DNA of 64,000 bases from Methylomonas rosea. Lineage in GTDB: Bacteria > Pseudomonadota > Gammaproteobacteria > Methylococcales > Methylomonadaceae. Shown piece after piece: positions 53,763 through 63,804 of this stretch. The notes under the pieces were generated by a model. That model had not been told where the DNA came from. It searched no databases and saw only the letters and a list, made by a program, of their open reading frames with translations. Positions within the stretch are counted from its first letter, which is position 1, and every line of letters starts with the position of its first letter. The position numbers were made by a program, and so were the translations under genes. The stretch covers positions 34,238 through 98,237 of the forward strand of contig NZ_JANIBL010000009.1 of the NCBI RefSeq assembly GCF_024505055.1, read 5' to 3'.

Positions 53763-55010
53763 TTAATCTATGGTTTCCACCCAATGACAACGTTCTTTGA
53801 CGATAGGTGCGGTGTGCTCATTAGCGATGCCTTTAGCGATCAAGGCAATCACCCGGTCGTCGGTATCGTAGCCGATATGGGCGTCCATGGGATTAGCCAG
53901 CTTACCTAAGCCGAACGCATCATAGACTCTGGCCACGTTGATATTGATGTTGGTGACATTGACGCACAAGCGCGAATCCAGATATTTATTCACAAAATCG
54001 TGCGGGATGGCATAGCTGAGTAAATCGTTGGGGTCGCTAAACGCGATCACCGAAGTTTTCGCCATGATCCGTTCGTTGTATTTGGCGCCTGCGGCTTGGC
54101 AATAGGTGTCGGCATGATTGGCGACTTCCGGTAGCGCCCGCCCCAATTGCAGCATGGGCAATTGGTTGGACATCATATAGATAGGTATTTCCTTATTTTT
54201 CAAGACGTTGGTCAATGCCGCGTAATAGCTGGCTGTTTCGCCGTTGCTCAACTTCGCGGCAATCTGTTGCAGACCATCGATAGTAATGCGGCTGCCCAAA
54301 CTATGCGAAATGAAAGCGTAACTGTCGTTATAAAACGGCGTGACGTTCTTGGTGGAACAGGTTTGTCTAGCGTCATCCGGCAGGCTGTTCCAGTCGCCGT
54401 GGATCATCCAGCAAAAGGATTGCGCGAATGCCGACAGAATATCTTCGCGCTTTTCGCCCAGGTAAATAATAGGGTCCGGTCCGGTATCGTTGGAGAACTT
54501 TTTTAACAGATCGTTGACTTCGGCGCGGCGAAACGACTGTTCTCCGGAGTTATCGTAAGACAGCACTTCTTTTTCCTTGGCGCTGATCTCCGACCAGGTC
54601 AACTCGTAAAACAGCATTTCCTGGGATTTGTTGGCATCCAGATAACGGTGGATACGCAAATTACCCAGTGGCCGCTCAAGGCCTTTTGCGTCAGACAAGC
54701 GGATATTTTTGACATTTCTGCTGGTGACGGTCAGATCAAGTTCCTTGGCCAGCTTTTCCATGAACTGCGTGGAGTAACCCGGCAAGTGGTTGCCGACACC
54801 GTGCACCATCAGCAGCTTCATTTTCCGATCATGCACTTCCAGTTGCGGTTTAATGCCTTCGAATTTGTCGCCTTTGATTTCGCAAATGCGGGTATCTTCC
54901 GCTTCCTGCTTTTCCAGAATGGCTTCGGTAATACCTTTGCCGAGGCTGGCGCAACCGTTTAACAGCAGGCTGATCGCCAGTATCAGCAGCTTGGTGTGGA
55001 TTTTTTTCAT
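53763..55010 (-). CDS. Alpha/beta-hydrolase-like lipoprotein
   Basis: 415 residues. Signal peptide with lipobox LLNGC (Cys about 20). The mature protein has an oxyanion-type start KLLMVHGVGNH and a nucleophile-elbow candidate ISHSLGSR (Ser between His and Leu). A late Asp/His pair is possible (SDPNDLLSYAIPHDF). These match a lipase/esterase-like alpha/beta hydrolase, though the strict GxSxG is relaxed to SxSxG. Several Cys near the middle and end. It would act at the inner or outer membrane surface. A small secreted protein gene lies upstream (55217). Not recognisable as a named family. Confidence 0.72.
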   Translation of the reverse strand: MKKIHTKLLILAISLLLNGCASLGKGITEAILEKQEAEDTRICEIKGDKFEGIKPQLEVHDRKMKLLMVHGVGNHLPGYSTQFMEKLAKELDLTVTSRNVKNIRLSDAKGLERPLGNLRIHRYLDANKSQEMLFYELTWSEISAKEKEVLSYDNSGEQSFRRAEVNDLLKKFSNDTGPDPIIYLGEKREDILSAFAQSFCWMIHGDWNSLPDDARQTCSTKNVTPFYNDSYAFISHSLGSRITIDGLQQIAAKLSNGETASYYAALTNVLKNKEIPIYMMSNQLPMLQLGRALPEVANHADTYCQAAGAKYNERIMAKTSVIAFSDPNDLLSYAIPHDFVNKYLDSRLCVNVTNININVARVYDAFGLGKLANPMDAHIGYDTDDRVIALIAKGIANEHTAPIVKERCHWVETID

Positions 55011-55216
55011 GTCTTGGATAATGTTTATTGCTAAGGAGTGGTGTTCTTGAAGCGCAGCCTCCGCATTGGCGAATGGCTGCTTGATATCATGCGGAGATTT
55101 TATGATAAATCCCGGCTGCTCGGGAGGCTTAATCGGTGCGCGAATTGTATATCGCGGTAAAAATGGCGTGTTTGCAGCATAAACTGAATTTCGTGCATTG
55201 CTCCAGCGTAGCCAGC

Positions 55217-55564
55217 TTATTCTTTATCCAGTTTTTTCTTGGCTGCCTCGGCTTCCGCGCCGATTTTTTCCACAGTATCGCGATATTTGGCCTGCGCTTG
55301 ATTGGCATGATCGGCGATGATGCCGTTATCGGTGTTAGCTTCTTTGATTAAGCATTCGAAATAATCGCGGGATTTTTGTTGCCAGGTGTTTATAGCCGCA
55401 ATGCTTTTATTGTAGGCATCGATATTGCCGCCATCGATGGTAGGCGAGTCAGGCACTACGCCGCAGCCGCTGGGTTGCCAACTGCCGTTGTTCAGACTGC
55501 CGGCTTGCGCTGGGATTGCGAAAATGATGAACAGCAAGGCGGCGATTGTTAACGTGTGTTTCAT
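55217..55564 (-). CDS. Small periplasmic coiled-coil-like protein
   Basis: 115 residues. Signal peptide cleaved after AQA (about residue 21). The mature part starts with SLNNGSWQPSGCGVVPDSP, has two Cys that could pair, and ends in a charged helix (EKIGAEAEAAKKKLDKE). No family recognised. Same strand as the lipoprotein at 53763, with about 200 bases between. Confidence 0.65.
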   Translation of the reverse strand: MKHTLTIAALLFIIFAIPAQAGSLNNGSWQPSGCGVVPDSPTIDGGNIDAYNKSIAAINTWQQKSRDYFECLIKEANTDNGIIADHANQAQAKYRDTVEKIGAEAEAAKKKLDKE

Positions 55565-55686
55565 TTAGCTCACTCCTTCTTTTGGAAAAAATCGTAACTA
55601 TTCTTCGCCTGGCATTGCTGCTCGTCTCCATTAGGCGAGCGGGCATGCTATAAGCGTTTTGCCATTAACCCGGCCCCTGTATTAGT

Positions 55687-55710
55687 CATTCCCGCAAAGG
55701 CGGGAATCCA
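55687..55710. repeat. REP-like short palindrome
   Basis: CATTCCCGCAAAGGCGGGAATCCA carries the CCCGCAAAGGCGGG palindrome shared in core form with 5251-5267 and 15935-15951. It lies in a 290-base gap between the small periplasmic protein and the HDOD gene. Confidence 0.55.
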
Positions 55711-55858
55711 TTTAAGCCGCTGGTCTCCGGTTTTCGCCGAAGCGACGACAAACAAGCGAAGACAAAATCAGGTAACGCAACACAGCGATTAATGATGCCA
55801 GGATTATTCCTCAACTTGCCGCTTATGCCAATGCCGACCGAATTCAGGTAGGCGGCAT

Positions 55859-56737
55859 TTAACTCAACATTTGCCGGATATGCTCGATCTCGTCCTTGGC
55901 CTGGTCGAGAATATTAATACTTAAATCCGCGTCCAGATTACCTTTAGCCAATTTTTTATACGCCGGCAATTCGTCCAGCTTGGGCATTTGTTTGATATCT
56001 ATCTTGCCGATGAAACTATGCAATTGCGAGATCATGACAATATCGCTGTAACTGGCGGTTTCGCCGCTGTCCCGGTGCCAGTTCTCGGCATGAATGATCA
56101 CGTCTTCAAAGTCGCTGGGAAAATCCCATTTGCGGACGATTTGCACGCCTATCGGGCTGCGCAATTCCCTTACCGCTTCGGCCAGATCGCCAGGATTGGC
56201 CAAAATCTCGGGTTGCCGGTCGGCATAAGCCAGAATCGGCACTACGCCGATGTCGTGAATCAAGCCTGCCAACATGGCGCGGTCCGGATCGAAACCCGGC
56301 GTTTTGTGGGCAAACACCGCGCTGATCGCGGCCACATAACTGCTATGAGCCCAAAGATCTTGCATCTTGCGGCGAATCACCGGCGATTTGGCGTTAAACA
56401 CCGCTTTTAACGCGAAGGCGGTAATGATGTCCTGCGCGGCTTTCAAACCCAAACGGGTCAAGGCCTCCGGGCAACTCTCGATCTTGCGCCGGCCTCGGTA
56501 TAGCGGACTATTGGAGATTTTTACCAAGCGCGCGGTAATGCTGGGGTCGATTTGCACGACTCTGGCGATTTTATTGCTGTTGGCGTTGGGTTCGTTAATC
56601 GCACGGCGGATTTTTACCGATACATCCGGGATGGTCGGTAACGCCAAGGAATCGGATTGCATGTACTTAAAACAATCCTGATAAAGACGATTTTTTGCCA
56701 GTTTGGCGGACAGCGCTTGGGAATGGGCCTCGGTCAT
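55859..56737 (-). CDS. HDOD-domain signalling protein
   Basis: 292 residues from ATG 56737 (protein MTEAHSQALSAKL). Longer in-frame readings to 56869 would overlap the divergent prmB promoter and start. The HDOD domain spans about residues 30-240: LPTIPDVSVKIRRAI, ITARLVKISNSPLYRG, LTRLGLKAAQDI and LAGLIHDIGVVPIL. HDOD proteins are HD-like modules without established phosphodiesterase activity, acting in two-component and c-di-GMP networks. It is divergent from prmB. Confidence 0.86.
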   Translation of the reverse strand: MTEAHSQALSAKLAKNRLYQDCFKYMQSDSLALPTIPDVSVKIRRAINEPNANSNKIARVVQIDPSITARLVKISNSPLYRGRRKIESCPEALTRLGLKAAQDIITAFALKAVFNAKSPVIRRKMQDLWAHSSYVAAISAVFAHKTPGFDPDRAMLAGLIHDIGVVPILAYADRQPEILANPGDLAEAVRELRSPIGVQIVRKWDFPSDFEDVIIHAENWHRDSGETASYSDIVMISQLHSFIGKIDIKQMPKLDELPAYKKLAKGNLDADLSINILDQAKDEIEHIRQMLS

Positions 56738-56825
56738 TAACTTTGCTTTATTCGGGCAAGCGGCGGGGGATTGGTTTAAAATCCGCTGCTGCATTTTTAA
56801 ACGTATTTTTAAGTATAGACACGCT

Positions 56826-57755
56826 ATGAATATAACTGACCCGGATGTTATCACAACCCTCAGCAGCATCAGAGACTATATTCGCTGGGCTGCCAGCCGT
56901 TTTACCGAGCACCAGGTTTTTCTAGGCCACGGCACCGTCACGCCTTTGGATGAAGCCGCAGCCATTGTGTTGCACACCTTGCATCAGCCTTACGATTTGG
57001 ATCATGGCTATTTGGATTCGGTGTTGACTTTAGCCGAACGGCAGGCGGTGGCGGCATTGATCGAACGCCGCATCGTCGAACGTAAACCCTCCGCCTATTT
57101 AACCCACGAAGCGATTTTTGCCGGCCTGTCGTTTTATGTCGATGAACGGGTGTTGGTGCCGCGCTCGCCCATCGCCGAACTCATCGCCGAACGCTTCGAG
57201 CCATGGGTGGAAGAAACTCAGGTGTTCAACATCCTGGATTTATGCACCGGCAGCGCCTGTATCGCTATCGCTTGCGCTTATGCCTTCCCGGATGCACAAG
57301 TGGACGCGGTGGAACTGTCGGATGACGCCTTGGCGGTGGCGCAGATCAATATCGAAAAACATGAACTGGAAGAACAGGTCCAGCTTTATCAATCCGATTT
57401 ATTCAACGAATTGCCGGCCAAGCCTTACGATATTATCGTCAGCAATCCGCCTTATGTCGCCATCGCCGAATGGGAAAGTCTGCCCGCTGAGTTTCACGCC
57501 GAACCCGAGATGGGTTTTACCGGCGGCGAACATGGCCTGGACCTGGTGTTGCGGATTTTGGTCGATGCTAAACGTTATCTGGCTGAGCAGGGCATTTTGA
57601 TCATCGAAGTGGGCAGCAGCGCCGAAACCTTGCAGGAAATGTTTCCCGACGTGCCGTTCCAATGGCTGGAATTCGAACGCGGCGGCGACGGCGTGTTTTC
57701 ACTGACCGCCGCACAAGTCACTCTTTATCACTCACACTTTGTCAGCGCTTTATAA
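56826..57755 (+). CDS. prmB: Ribosomal protein L3 N5-glutamine methyltransferase PrmB
   Basis: 309 residues from ATG 56826, which gives the standard N-terminus. Methylates a glutamine of ribosomal protein L3. Motif [14 protein letters not shown] and the glutamine-binding NPPY (IVSNPPYV) are intact. The helical N-domain precedes them as in PrmB; the RSPIAELI segment distinguishes it from PrmC (RPxTE). First gene of the operon: aroC starts two bases after its stop, a common gammaproteobacterial arrangement. Confidence 0.95.
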   Translation: MNITDPDVITTLSSIRDYIRWAASRFTEHQVFLGHGTVTPLDEAAAIVLHTLHQPYDLDHGYLDSVLTLAERQAVAALIERRIVERKPSAYLTHEAIFAGLSFYVDERVLVPRSPIAELIAERFEPWVEETQVFNILDLCTGSACIAIACAYAFPDAQVDAVELSDDALAVAQINIEKHELEEQVQLYQSDLFNELPAKPYDIIVSNPPYVAIAEWESLPAEFHAEPEMGFTGGEHGLDLVLRILVDAKRYLAEQGILIIEVGSSAETLQEMFPDVPFQWLEFERGGDGVFSLTAAQVTLYHSHFVSAL

Positions 57756-57757
57756 CC

Positions 57758-58846
57758 ATGTCCGGAAACAGCATAGGAAAATTATTTACCGTCACCAGCT
57801 TCGGCGAAAGCCACGGCCCGGCAATAGGCGCCATTGTCGATGGTTGCCCTCCCGGACTGGAGTTGTCCGAGGCCGATTTGCAAATCGATCTGGATAGACG
57901 CAAGCCCGGTACTTCAAGGCATACCACGCAACGCCGGGAAGCCGATGAAGTGAAAATTCTATCCGGCGTATTCGAAGGCAAAACCACCGGTTGCCCAATT
58001 GGGCTGCTGATCGAAAACACCGATCAGCGCTCCAAGGATTATTCAAAAATCGCCGACAGTTTCCGCCCCGGCCACGCCGATTACACGTATCAGCACAAAT
58101 ACGGTCTACGCGATTATCGCGGCGGCGGCCGATCCTCGGCACGGGAAACCGCCACACGGGTCGCGGCAGGCGCGATTGCGAAGAAATATCTGTTCCAACA
58201 GCACGGCATCCTGGTGCGCGGTTATTTGTCGCAACTGGGACCGATCAAAATTGCCGCGTTCGATTGGAATGAAGTTCCGAATAATCCGTTCTTCTGCCCT
58301 GACGCCGGCAAGGTTGAAGAGATGGAAAAATACATGGATGCCTTGCGCAAAGAAGGCGAGTCCATCGGTGCCAAGATCGAAGTGATCGCCAGCAGCGTGC
58401 CGCCCGGCTTGGGCGAACCTATTTTCGACCGGCTGGATGCCGAATTGGCTTATGCCTTGATGAGCATCAATGCGGTAAAAGGTGTGGAGATTGGCGACGG
58501 CTTCGATTGCATCGACACCAAGGGCACTAAATTCCGCGATGAAATCACCCCGGAAGGCTTTTTAAGCAACCACGCCGGCGGTATTTTAGGCGGGATTTCC
58601 AGCGGCCAGGACATTGTGGCCCGGATTGCCTTGAAGCCGACCTCCAGCTTGCGCTTGCCGGGCCGCAGTATCAACAGCAAGGGCGAAGTCATAGAAGTAG
58701 TCACCGAAGGCCGCCACGATCCTTGCGTTGGTATCCGCGCCACGCCCATCGCCGAAGCGATGGTCGCCATCGTGTTGATGGATCATCTGTTACGGCACCG
58801 TGCGCAGAATTTGCATGTAAATTCCGGGTTGCCGATTCTGCGCTGA
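57758..58846 (+). CDS. aroC: Chorismate synthase
   Basis: 362 residues from ATG 57758 ([20 protein letters not shown]). Converts EPSP to chorismate with reduced FMN, the last common step of aromatic biosynthesis. Family signatures are [30 protein letters not shown] and [17 protein letters not shown]. Full length. Its stop TGA is directly followed by the ATG of the MFS gene. Confidence 0.97.
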   Translation: MSGNSIGKLFTVTSFGESHGPAIGAIVDGCPPGLELSEADLQIDLDRRKPGTSRHTTQRREADEVKILSGVFEGKTTGCPIGLLIENTDQRSKDYSKIADSFRPGHADYTYQHKYGLRDYRGGGRSSARETATRVAAGAIAKKYLFQQHGILVRGYLSQLGPIKIAAFDWNEVPNNPFFCPDAGKVEEMEKYMDALRKEGESIGAKIEVIASSVPPGLGEPIFDRLDAELAYALMSINAVKGVEIGDGFDCIDTKGTKFRDEITPEGFLSNHAGGILGGISSGQDIVARIALKPTSSLRLPGRSINSKGEVIEVVTEGRHDPCVGIRATPIAEAMVAIVLMDHLLRHRAQNLHVNSGLPILR

Positions 58847-60001
58847 ATGAGCGTACCTTACTGGCGCTTATCCGGCTTTTACTTCTGCTATTTCGCCACG
58901 CTGGGCGCTTTCCTGCCGTTTTGGAGTTTGTACCTGAAGCAAGTCGGCTTCGCCGCTACCGAAATCGGCGAGCTGACGGCGTTTCTGGTGGCTACCAAGA
59001 TCGTCGCGCCGAATTACTGGGGTTGGTTGGCTGACAAAACCGGCCGTAATTTACGCCTGATTCGCATCACTTCTTTGCTGTCCGTGCTGTGTTTTGCCGG
59101 TTTTTTGTACCGTAGCGACTATCTTTGGTTTGCGGCGGTCACGGTGATTTTCAGCTTTTTCTGGAATGCCACCTTACCGCAGTTCGAAGCCGCGACCTTG
59201 TTTCATCTGCAAGCCGAACCGCAGCGTTACAGCCAAATCCGGCTGTGGGGGTCTATCGGCTTTATTGCGGCGGTATTGGGCATAGGCCGGTTTCTGGATC
59301 AGTTTAGCATCGCCTATTTGCCTTGGATTATCGGCAGTTTAATGCTGTTGAACTGGCTGATGGCGCTGATGACGCCGGAAGCGCGGCCGCGCCTGACACA
59401 CAGCGACACTGGCGGCATCTGGCAAATTCTTCTCAAGCCGGAGCTACTGGCATTTTTGTTGGTTTATATGCTGCTGCAAGTTGCCCACGGCCCATACTAC
59501 GTATTTTATTCGGTTTACTTAAAGCAGCACGGCTATTCGGCCACCGAAACCGGTTTATTGTGGGCCAGCGGCGTAGCGGCAGAGGTGTTGTTGTTCATGG
59601 CGATGCGCCAGTTATTGAAATGGCTCTCGCCGCGCACTCTACTACTTTTCGCTGTATTGCTTAGCGTAGTGCGTTGGCTATTAATCGCCGAAGGGGTGGA
59701 TTCGCTGGTATTGACCATTAGTGCGCAAATTCTGCATGCGGCGACCTTTGGTGTGGCGCACGTGGTGGCGATGCAATTGCTTTATCAGTATTTTGGCGAG
59801 CGGCATCAAAGCAAAGGCCAGGCGCTGTATAGCAGTATCAGTTTTGGCTTGGGCGGGATGATAGGCAGTCTGTACAGCGGCTATTTCTGGGATATGCTGG
59901 GTGGGCGTCTGGTTTACATCATCGCCGCCTTGGTGTGTTGCGTGGCCTTACTGATTACCTATATCGGCGTAGCCCGGCAATCTCGCCCCGGATTGGGTTA
60001 A
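58847..60001 (+). CDS. MFS transporter, HcaT-like (MFS_1_like)
   Basis: 384 residues, twelve membrane helices. The start YWRLSGFYFCYFATLGAFLPFWSLYL and GLLWASGVAAEVLLF are typical of the 3-phenylpropionate (HcaT/PPP) family. Substrate unknown. Starts immediately after the aroC stop, so it is translated from the same message. Confidence 0.88.
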   Translation: MSVPYWRLSGFYFCYFATLGAFLPFWSLYLKQVGFAATEIGELTAFLVATKIVAPNYWGWLADKTGRNLRLIRITSLLSVLCFAGFLYRSDYLWFAAVTVIFSFFWNATLPQFEAATLFHLQAEPQRYSQIRLWGSIGFIAAVLGIGRFLDQFSIAYLPWIIGSLMLLNWLMALMTPEARPRLTHSDTGGIWQILLKPELLAFLLVYMLLQVAHGPYYVFYSVYLKQHGYSATETGLLWASGVAAEVLLFMAMRQLLKWLSPRTLLLFAVLLSVVRWLLIAEGVDSLVLTISAQILHAATFGVAHVVAMQLLYQYFGERHQSKGQALYSSISFGLGGMIGSLYSGYFWDMLGGRLVYIIAALVCCVALLITYIGVARQSRPGLG

Positions 60002-60035
60002 AATTGATCAGTTTCATGAAAGAGGGATAGACAAC

Positions 60036-60650
60036 GTGTTTGAAGTAATCAAAAACGGCGGCTGGATGATGGCGCCGATCATTTTGTGTTCCATCGTGGC
60101 GATGGCGATCATCGGCGAACGCTTTTGGTCCTTGCAGCGCAAACGCATCATTCCCGCCGATTTGGTGCCGTACATTTGGCAATTGCATCGGGACAAAAAA
60201 CTCGACGAACCGACCATCAGGCGCATTAAACTGAGTTCGCCGCTCGGGCGGATTCTGGCAGCTGGCTTGCTAAATCGCAAACATGGCCGGGAAATCATGA
60301 AATCCAGTATCGAAGAAGTCGGCCGGCAGGTGACTCACGAACTGGAGCGTTATTTGAATGCGCTGGGCAGCATCGCGTCGATCACGCCCTTATTAGGATT
60401 GCTGGGTACCGTGGACGGCATTATCCGGGTGTTTTCGGACATCGCGATTGGCGGCATGGGCGATCCGGCGGTGTTGAGTGGCGGTATTTCCGAAGCTTTG
60501 ATTTGTACTGCTTCGGGCTTGACGGTGGCGATTCCTAGTCTGTTTTTTCATCGTTATTTCGAACGACTCGTGGATGATCACGTGGTGCGCATGGAAGAAG
60601 AATCGCTGCGTTTGATCGATATCATGCAAGGCGCGCGCGAGGATATTTAA
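60036..60650 (+). CDS. exbB: MotA/TolQ/ExbB proton channel family protein
   Basis: 204 residues from GTG 60036 (GAGGGA upstream). Three membrane helices (about 10-30, 105-130, 150-175), with the conserved PLLGLLGTVDGIIRVF and SGGISEALICTASGLTVAIPS. It pairs with ExbD (next gene, one-base overlap) to convert the proton gradient into work at the envelope. ExbB/D-like pairs directly before lpxK are frequent in gammaproteobacteria. TonB itself is not here. Confidence 0.93.
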   Translation: MFEVIKNGGWMMAPIILCSIVAMAIIGERFWSLQRKRIIPADLVPYIWQLHRDKKLDEPTIRRIKLSSPLGRILAAGLLNRKHGREIMKSSIEEVGRQVTHELERYLNALGSIASITPLLGLLGTVDGIIRVFSDIAIGGMGDPAVLSGGISEALICTASGLTVAIPSLFFHRYFERLVDDHVVRMEEESLRLIDIMQGAREDI

Positions 60651-61084
60651 TGCAATTCCGCCGCAAACGCCGCACGCAGGTCGATATCGGTTTAATCCCG
60701 ATGATAGACGTGTTGTTGGTTTTACTGTTTTTCTTCATGGTGGCCACCACCTTTCGCCACCATTCCGAACTGAAGATCAACCTGCCCGAAGCCCAAGGCA
60801 GCGACGCCACGGAGCAGGGTAAGACCATCAATTTATATGTCGATGCGAAAGGTACTTATGCCTTGGCCGGCGACGACAACCAGTTTCACGAGCTGGTGAA
60901 TCAGAATCTGGAAGGTTTGAAAGCGGCTTTAGCGCAAACCGCCGGTGACTCCAGGCTGTTGCCCTTCATCATCAGCGCCGACGGCAAGGCCCCGCATCAA
61001 GCGGTAGTCAGCGCCTTGGATGTCGCGAATCAATTGGGCTTTCACCACATTACTTTCGCTATCAACAGACCGGAAAAACCGTGA
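60650..61084 (+). CDS. exbD: ExbD/TolR family biopolymer transport protein
   Basis: 144 residues. Short cytoplasmic start, one helix (about 15-38) with the conserved Asp in VDIGLIPMIDVLLVLLFFFM, then a periplasmic domain. Partner of the ExbB-like protein. Its stop overlaps the lpxK GTG start by four bases. Confidence 0.93.
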   Translation: MQFRRKRRTQVDIGLIPMIDVLLVLLFFFMVATTFRHHSELKINLPEAQGSDATEQGKTINLYVDAKGTYALAGDDNQFHELVNQNLEGLKAALAQTAGDSRLLPFIISADGKAPHQAVVSALDVANQLGFHHITFAINRPEKP

Positions 61085-62082
61085 ATAAGAAACTAATCAA
61101 ATGGTTTGAGGATGCCTGGTACAAGGAGATGTATATCTCGGCCTGGCTGATGCCGTGGTCCATGCTCTACGTCGATGCGATCCGCTTACGGCGCTTTTTG
61201 TACCGTATCGGCATCTTGAAAAAAACCCGGCTGCCGGTGCCGGTGATTATCGTCGGTAACATTTCCGTGGGCGGCACCGGCAAGACGCCGTTGGTGATCT
61301 GGATGGTCGAATTTCTGAAACAAAACGGCTACAAACCTGGCGTAATCAGTCGCGGTTATGCTGGCGCGGCCAGCGCCAGTCCGAAAGCTGTCACTGCCGA
61401 TAGCGACCCGGCTCAAGTCGGTGACGAAGCGGTGTTATTAGCCAAACGCTGCGCTTGCCCGATTGTAGTCGGCGCCGAGCGGGTCGCGGCGGGCCGGCAA
61501 TTGCTTTCAAGCAACGCCTGCGATGTGCTGATTTCAGACGACGGTTTACAGCACTATGCGCTGGAACGCGACATCGAGATCGTCGTGATCGACGGCCAGC
61601 GTCGTTTCGGTAATGGCTATTGTCTGCCGGTTGGCCCCTTGCGCGAGCCGCAGGAGCGCGTCAAACACGTCGATTTGGTGGTCGTCAACGGCCCTGACGA
61701 ATTGCTGGAAGGTGAATTGCCGATGCATTGCAAAGGCCAGCAATTAATTAATTTGCAAACCGGCGAACGAAAACCGCTTGATGAATTCAAGGGTGTGGCG
61801 TGTCACGCAGTCGCGGCGATAGGTAACCCGGCACGCTTCTTTGCGCAATTGGCCGCCGCCGGTCTGAATTGTCAAACCCACGCCTTGCCCGATCATCACC
61901 CGTTTACTGCCGAAGACTTGCAATTTAAAGAGCCGCGCCCGGTGCTTATGACCGAAAAAGACGCGGTCAAATGCGCCCGCTTCGCTACCGACCAGTACTG
62001 GTATTTACCTATCGATGCCGAACTGCCCGAGGCATTTTCCCAACAACTCTTAAAACTACTCAAAGACAAAGCTCATGGATAA
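61081..62082 (+). CDS. lpxK: Tetraacyldisaccharide 4'-kinase LpxK
   Basis: 333 residues from GTG 61081. Phosphorylates the lipid A precursor at the 4' position on the inner-membrane face. P-loop [14 protein letters not shown], then [16 protein letters not shown] (the catalytic Asp region) and [12 protein letters not shown] are all present. Shows that the organism makes lipid A. Stop overlaps the ycaR start by eight bases. Confidence 0.96.
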   Translation: MNKKLIKWFEDAWYKEMYISAWLMPWSMLYVDAIRLRRFLYRIGILKKTRLPVPVIIVGNISVGGTGKTPLVIWMVEFLKQNGYKPGVISRGYAGAASASPKAVTADSDPAQVGDEAVLLAKRCACPIVVGAERVAAGRQLLSSNACDVLISDDGLQHYALERDIEIVVIDGQRRFGNGYCLPVGPLREPQERVKHVDLVVVNGPDELLEGELPMHCKGQQLINLQTGERKPLDEFKGVACHAVAAIGNPARFFAQLAAAGLNCQTHALPDHHPFTAEDLQFKEPRPVLMTEKDAVKCARFATDQYWYLPIDAELPEAFSQQLLKLLKDKAHG

Positions 62083-62266
62083 AAAACTACTCGATATTCT
62101 GGCCTGCCCGCTATGCAAAAGCTCCTTGATTTACGACAAAGACAAACAGGAGTTGATTTGCAAGGCCGACAATTTAGCCTTCCCGATCCGCGATGATATT
62201 CCGGTGATGCTGGAAGACGAAGCCCGCGAACTGAGTTTTGAAGAAGCAGACGCGCTACGCAAATGA
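62075..62266 (+). CDS. ycaR: Trm112-family small protein YcaR
   Basis: 63 residues. Family start [14 protein letters not shown] with a CxxC pair and a further Cys at ELICKAD, then [12 protein letters not shown]. Trm112-like partner or stabiliser proteins; in this position (between lpxK and kdsB) it is conserved in gammaproteobacteria, though its exact role there is not settled. Overlaps both neighbours. Confidence 0.92.
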   Translation: MDKKLLDILACPLCKSSLIYDKDKQELICKADNLAFPIRDDIPVMLEDEARELSFEEADALRK

Positions 62267-63045
62267 GTGCCGGTTTTAAAGTCGTCATTCCGGCTCGTTA
62301 CGGTTCCACCCGATTGCCGGGTAAGCCCTTGCTGGACATCGCCGGCAAGCCGATGATAGTGCATGTGTGCGAACGCGCGCTGGAAGCCGATGCCGAGCAA
62401 GTGGTGGTGGCGACCGACGACCAGCGCATTTTCGATGCGGTCGGTGACCTGGGCCTGCTGGCGGTGATGACCGATCCCAACCACCAGTCCGGCACTGAAC
62501 GCATCGCCGAAGTTGCCAGGACTATGGGTTGGGCCGACGAGCAAATCGTCGTTAACCTGCAAGGCGACGAACCCTTGATTCCGCCGGCTTACATCCGCGA
62601 TGCGGCTCTGGCATTAGTGGGTCAAGACCAGGCTGGCATCGCTACGTTGGCCGCGAAAATTTTGGATGTGGAGGAAATTTTCAATCCGAATGCGGTGAAG
62701 GTTGTTTTGGACAAAAACGGGTATGCGCTGTATTTCAGCCGGGCGCCGATTCCCTGGAACCGTTCGACTTTTCCTGATCAGCACGATATAGCGTCTTCTA
62801 GTTTGCCGCATCTCAGGCATATTGGTATGTATGCTTATACGGTGGGGTTTTTGCAGCGGTATTGCGGTTGGTCTGCGTCGCCGTTGGAGAGTGTTGAGTC
62901 GTTGGAGCAGCTCAGGATTCTTTGGCATGGGGAGAGGGTGTTGGTTCGGATTGTTGATAAGACGCCGGAGGCGGGGGTGGATACTGAGGAGGATTTGGTG
63001 AGGGTTTCTAGACGGTTGCAGGAAAAGTTAGCACTATTATGCTAA
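62263..63045 (+). CDS. kdsB: 3-deoxy-manno-octulosonate cytidylyltransferase
   Basis: 260 residues. Activates KDO with CTP for attachment to lipid A. Signatures are [27 protein letters not shown] [22 protein letters not shown] and YFSRAPIPW. Overlaps ycaR by four bases (ATGA) and is the last gene of the eight-gene operon. From about 62680 the codons become markedly G- and T-rich and C-poor compared with the 5' half, although the protein stays canonical. Confidence 0.96.
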   Translation: MSAGFKVVIPARYGSTRLPGKPLLDIAGKPMIVHVCERALEADAEQVVVATDDQRIFDAVGDLGLLAVMTDPNHQSGTERIAEVARTMGWADEQIVVNLQGDEPLIPPAYIRDAALALVGQDQAGIATLAAKILDVEEIFNPNAVKVVLDKNGYALYFSRAPIPWNRSTFPDQHDIASSSLPHLRHIGMYAYTVGFLQRYCGWSASPLESVESLEQLRILWHGERVLVRIVDKTPEAGVDTEEDLVRVSRRLQEKLALLC

Positions 63046-63078
63046 TTAACTGCTAGCTCGACTATTGAGTTGAAGAGG

Positions 63079-63669
63079 ATGCTAATAATTACTCATCCAG
63101 ATTTTATTGAAAGCCCGAGTGCAGAAACCTGTTTAAAGGTGATTGCTCTTCTTGGCCCAATGTATACGCCAACTCATATCGTATTCGATTCTTACGACTA
63201 CTCCCAAGATTGTTTTGTCATTGACGAATTTAAGTGCCCCGCTTTTGTCTGGACAAGAGACCGACCACTTGATGGCGTACCGTCCTATTTTAAAGAATTA
63301 ACTGCTGATTTAAATTGCACACATCTCGTTTGGCTTTCTCGTAAGGTACTAGCTTATGCCGAATTGATGTTTGTATGGGTATTGGCTCATGAACTTAGGC
63401 ATGTTTACCAGTCTCGCATGAGCTTTCGAAAAGCTGAAATTAGACGTTTGCTGCATGACTTGCGTCGAAAGCCGTCTTATTCTTACCTACGCCCTGATCT
63501 TTTAACGCCTGATGAAATTGATGCCGAATTGTCAGCTATGCGATTAGTCAAAACGATGTATGGAGACGAGGAGGTCCAGCTGTTTCTAACCACAAATCTT
63601 CTTCCCCGATATCCGTTCCCAGAATATACAAGATTACTAAAAGAAGCTGCAGTCGCATTGCCTCAATGA
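63079..63669 (+). CDS. Hypothetical protein with zincin-like HELRH motif
   Basis: 196 residues from ATG 63079 (a TTG at 63070 is possible). The centre carries WVLAHELRHVYQSR, an HExxH zinc-metallopeptidase motif, and TPDEIDAELSAMR 50 residues later could supply the third ligand Glu. The N-terminal half (ITHPDFIESP...) is of unknown fold, with no signal peptide or helix. Base composition is AT-rich against the preceding operon, which suggests recent acquisition. A cytoplasmic protease of the M48/ImmA-like kind is possible but not shown. Confidence 0.7.
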   Translation: MLIITHPDFIESPSAETCLKVIALLGPMYTPTHIVFDSYDYSQDCFVIDEFKCPAFVWTRDRPLDGVPSYFKELTADLNCTHLVWLSRKVLAYAELMFVWVLAHELRHVYQSRMSFRKAEIRRLLHDLRRKPSYSYLRPDLLTPDEIDAELSAMRLVKTMYGDEEVQLFLTTNLLPRYPFPEYTRLLKEAAVALPQ

Positions 63670-63685
63670 CGCCGCGTCGAGTAGG

Positions 63686-63708
63686 GTGGGCACGTTTTTT
63701 GTGCCCAC
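63686..63708. terminator. Hairpin with T-rich loop after the HELRH gene
   Basis: GTGGGCAC-(GTTTTTT)-GTGCCCAC, a perfect eight-base-pair stem 16 bases after the stop codon. The T-run is in the loop and not after the stem, so it is not a standard terminator. The GGGTGGGCAC...GTGCCCACGC form resembles common dispersed repeats. Confidence 0.45.
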
Positions 63709-63772
63709 GCGGGTTTGATGTGTCGCTATCGCGACCGCTTGATTTAATCGGGTTCTCGCACCCGAAGGCGAG

Positions 63773-63804
63773 GTACTTTCTTTTGCTCCGCCAAAAGAAA
63801 GTAC
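63773..63804. repeat. Dispersed palindrome GTACTTTCTTTTG-N6-CAAAAGAAAGTAC
   Basis: A perfect 13-base-pair stem with loop CTCCGC. The flanking DNA to 64000 includes further palindromes (for example GCACCGCATCCATGCGGTGC at 63967-63986). It has no coding character, although the minus strand stays open for 140 codons. It looks like a cluster of non-coding repeats that continues past the window edge. Confidence 0.6.
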
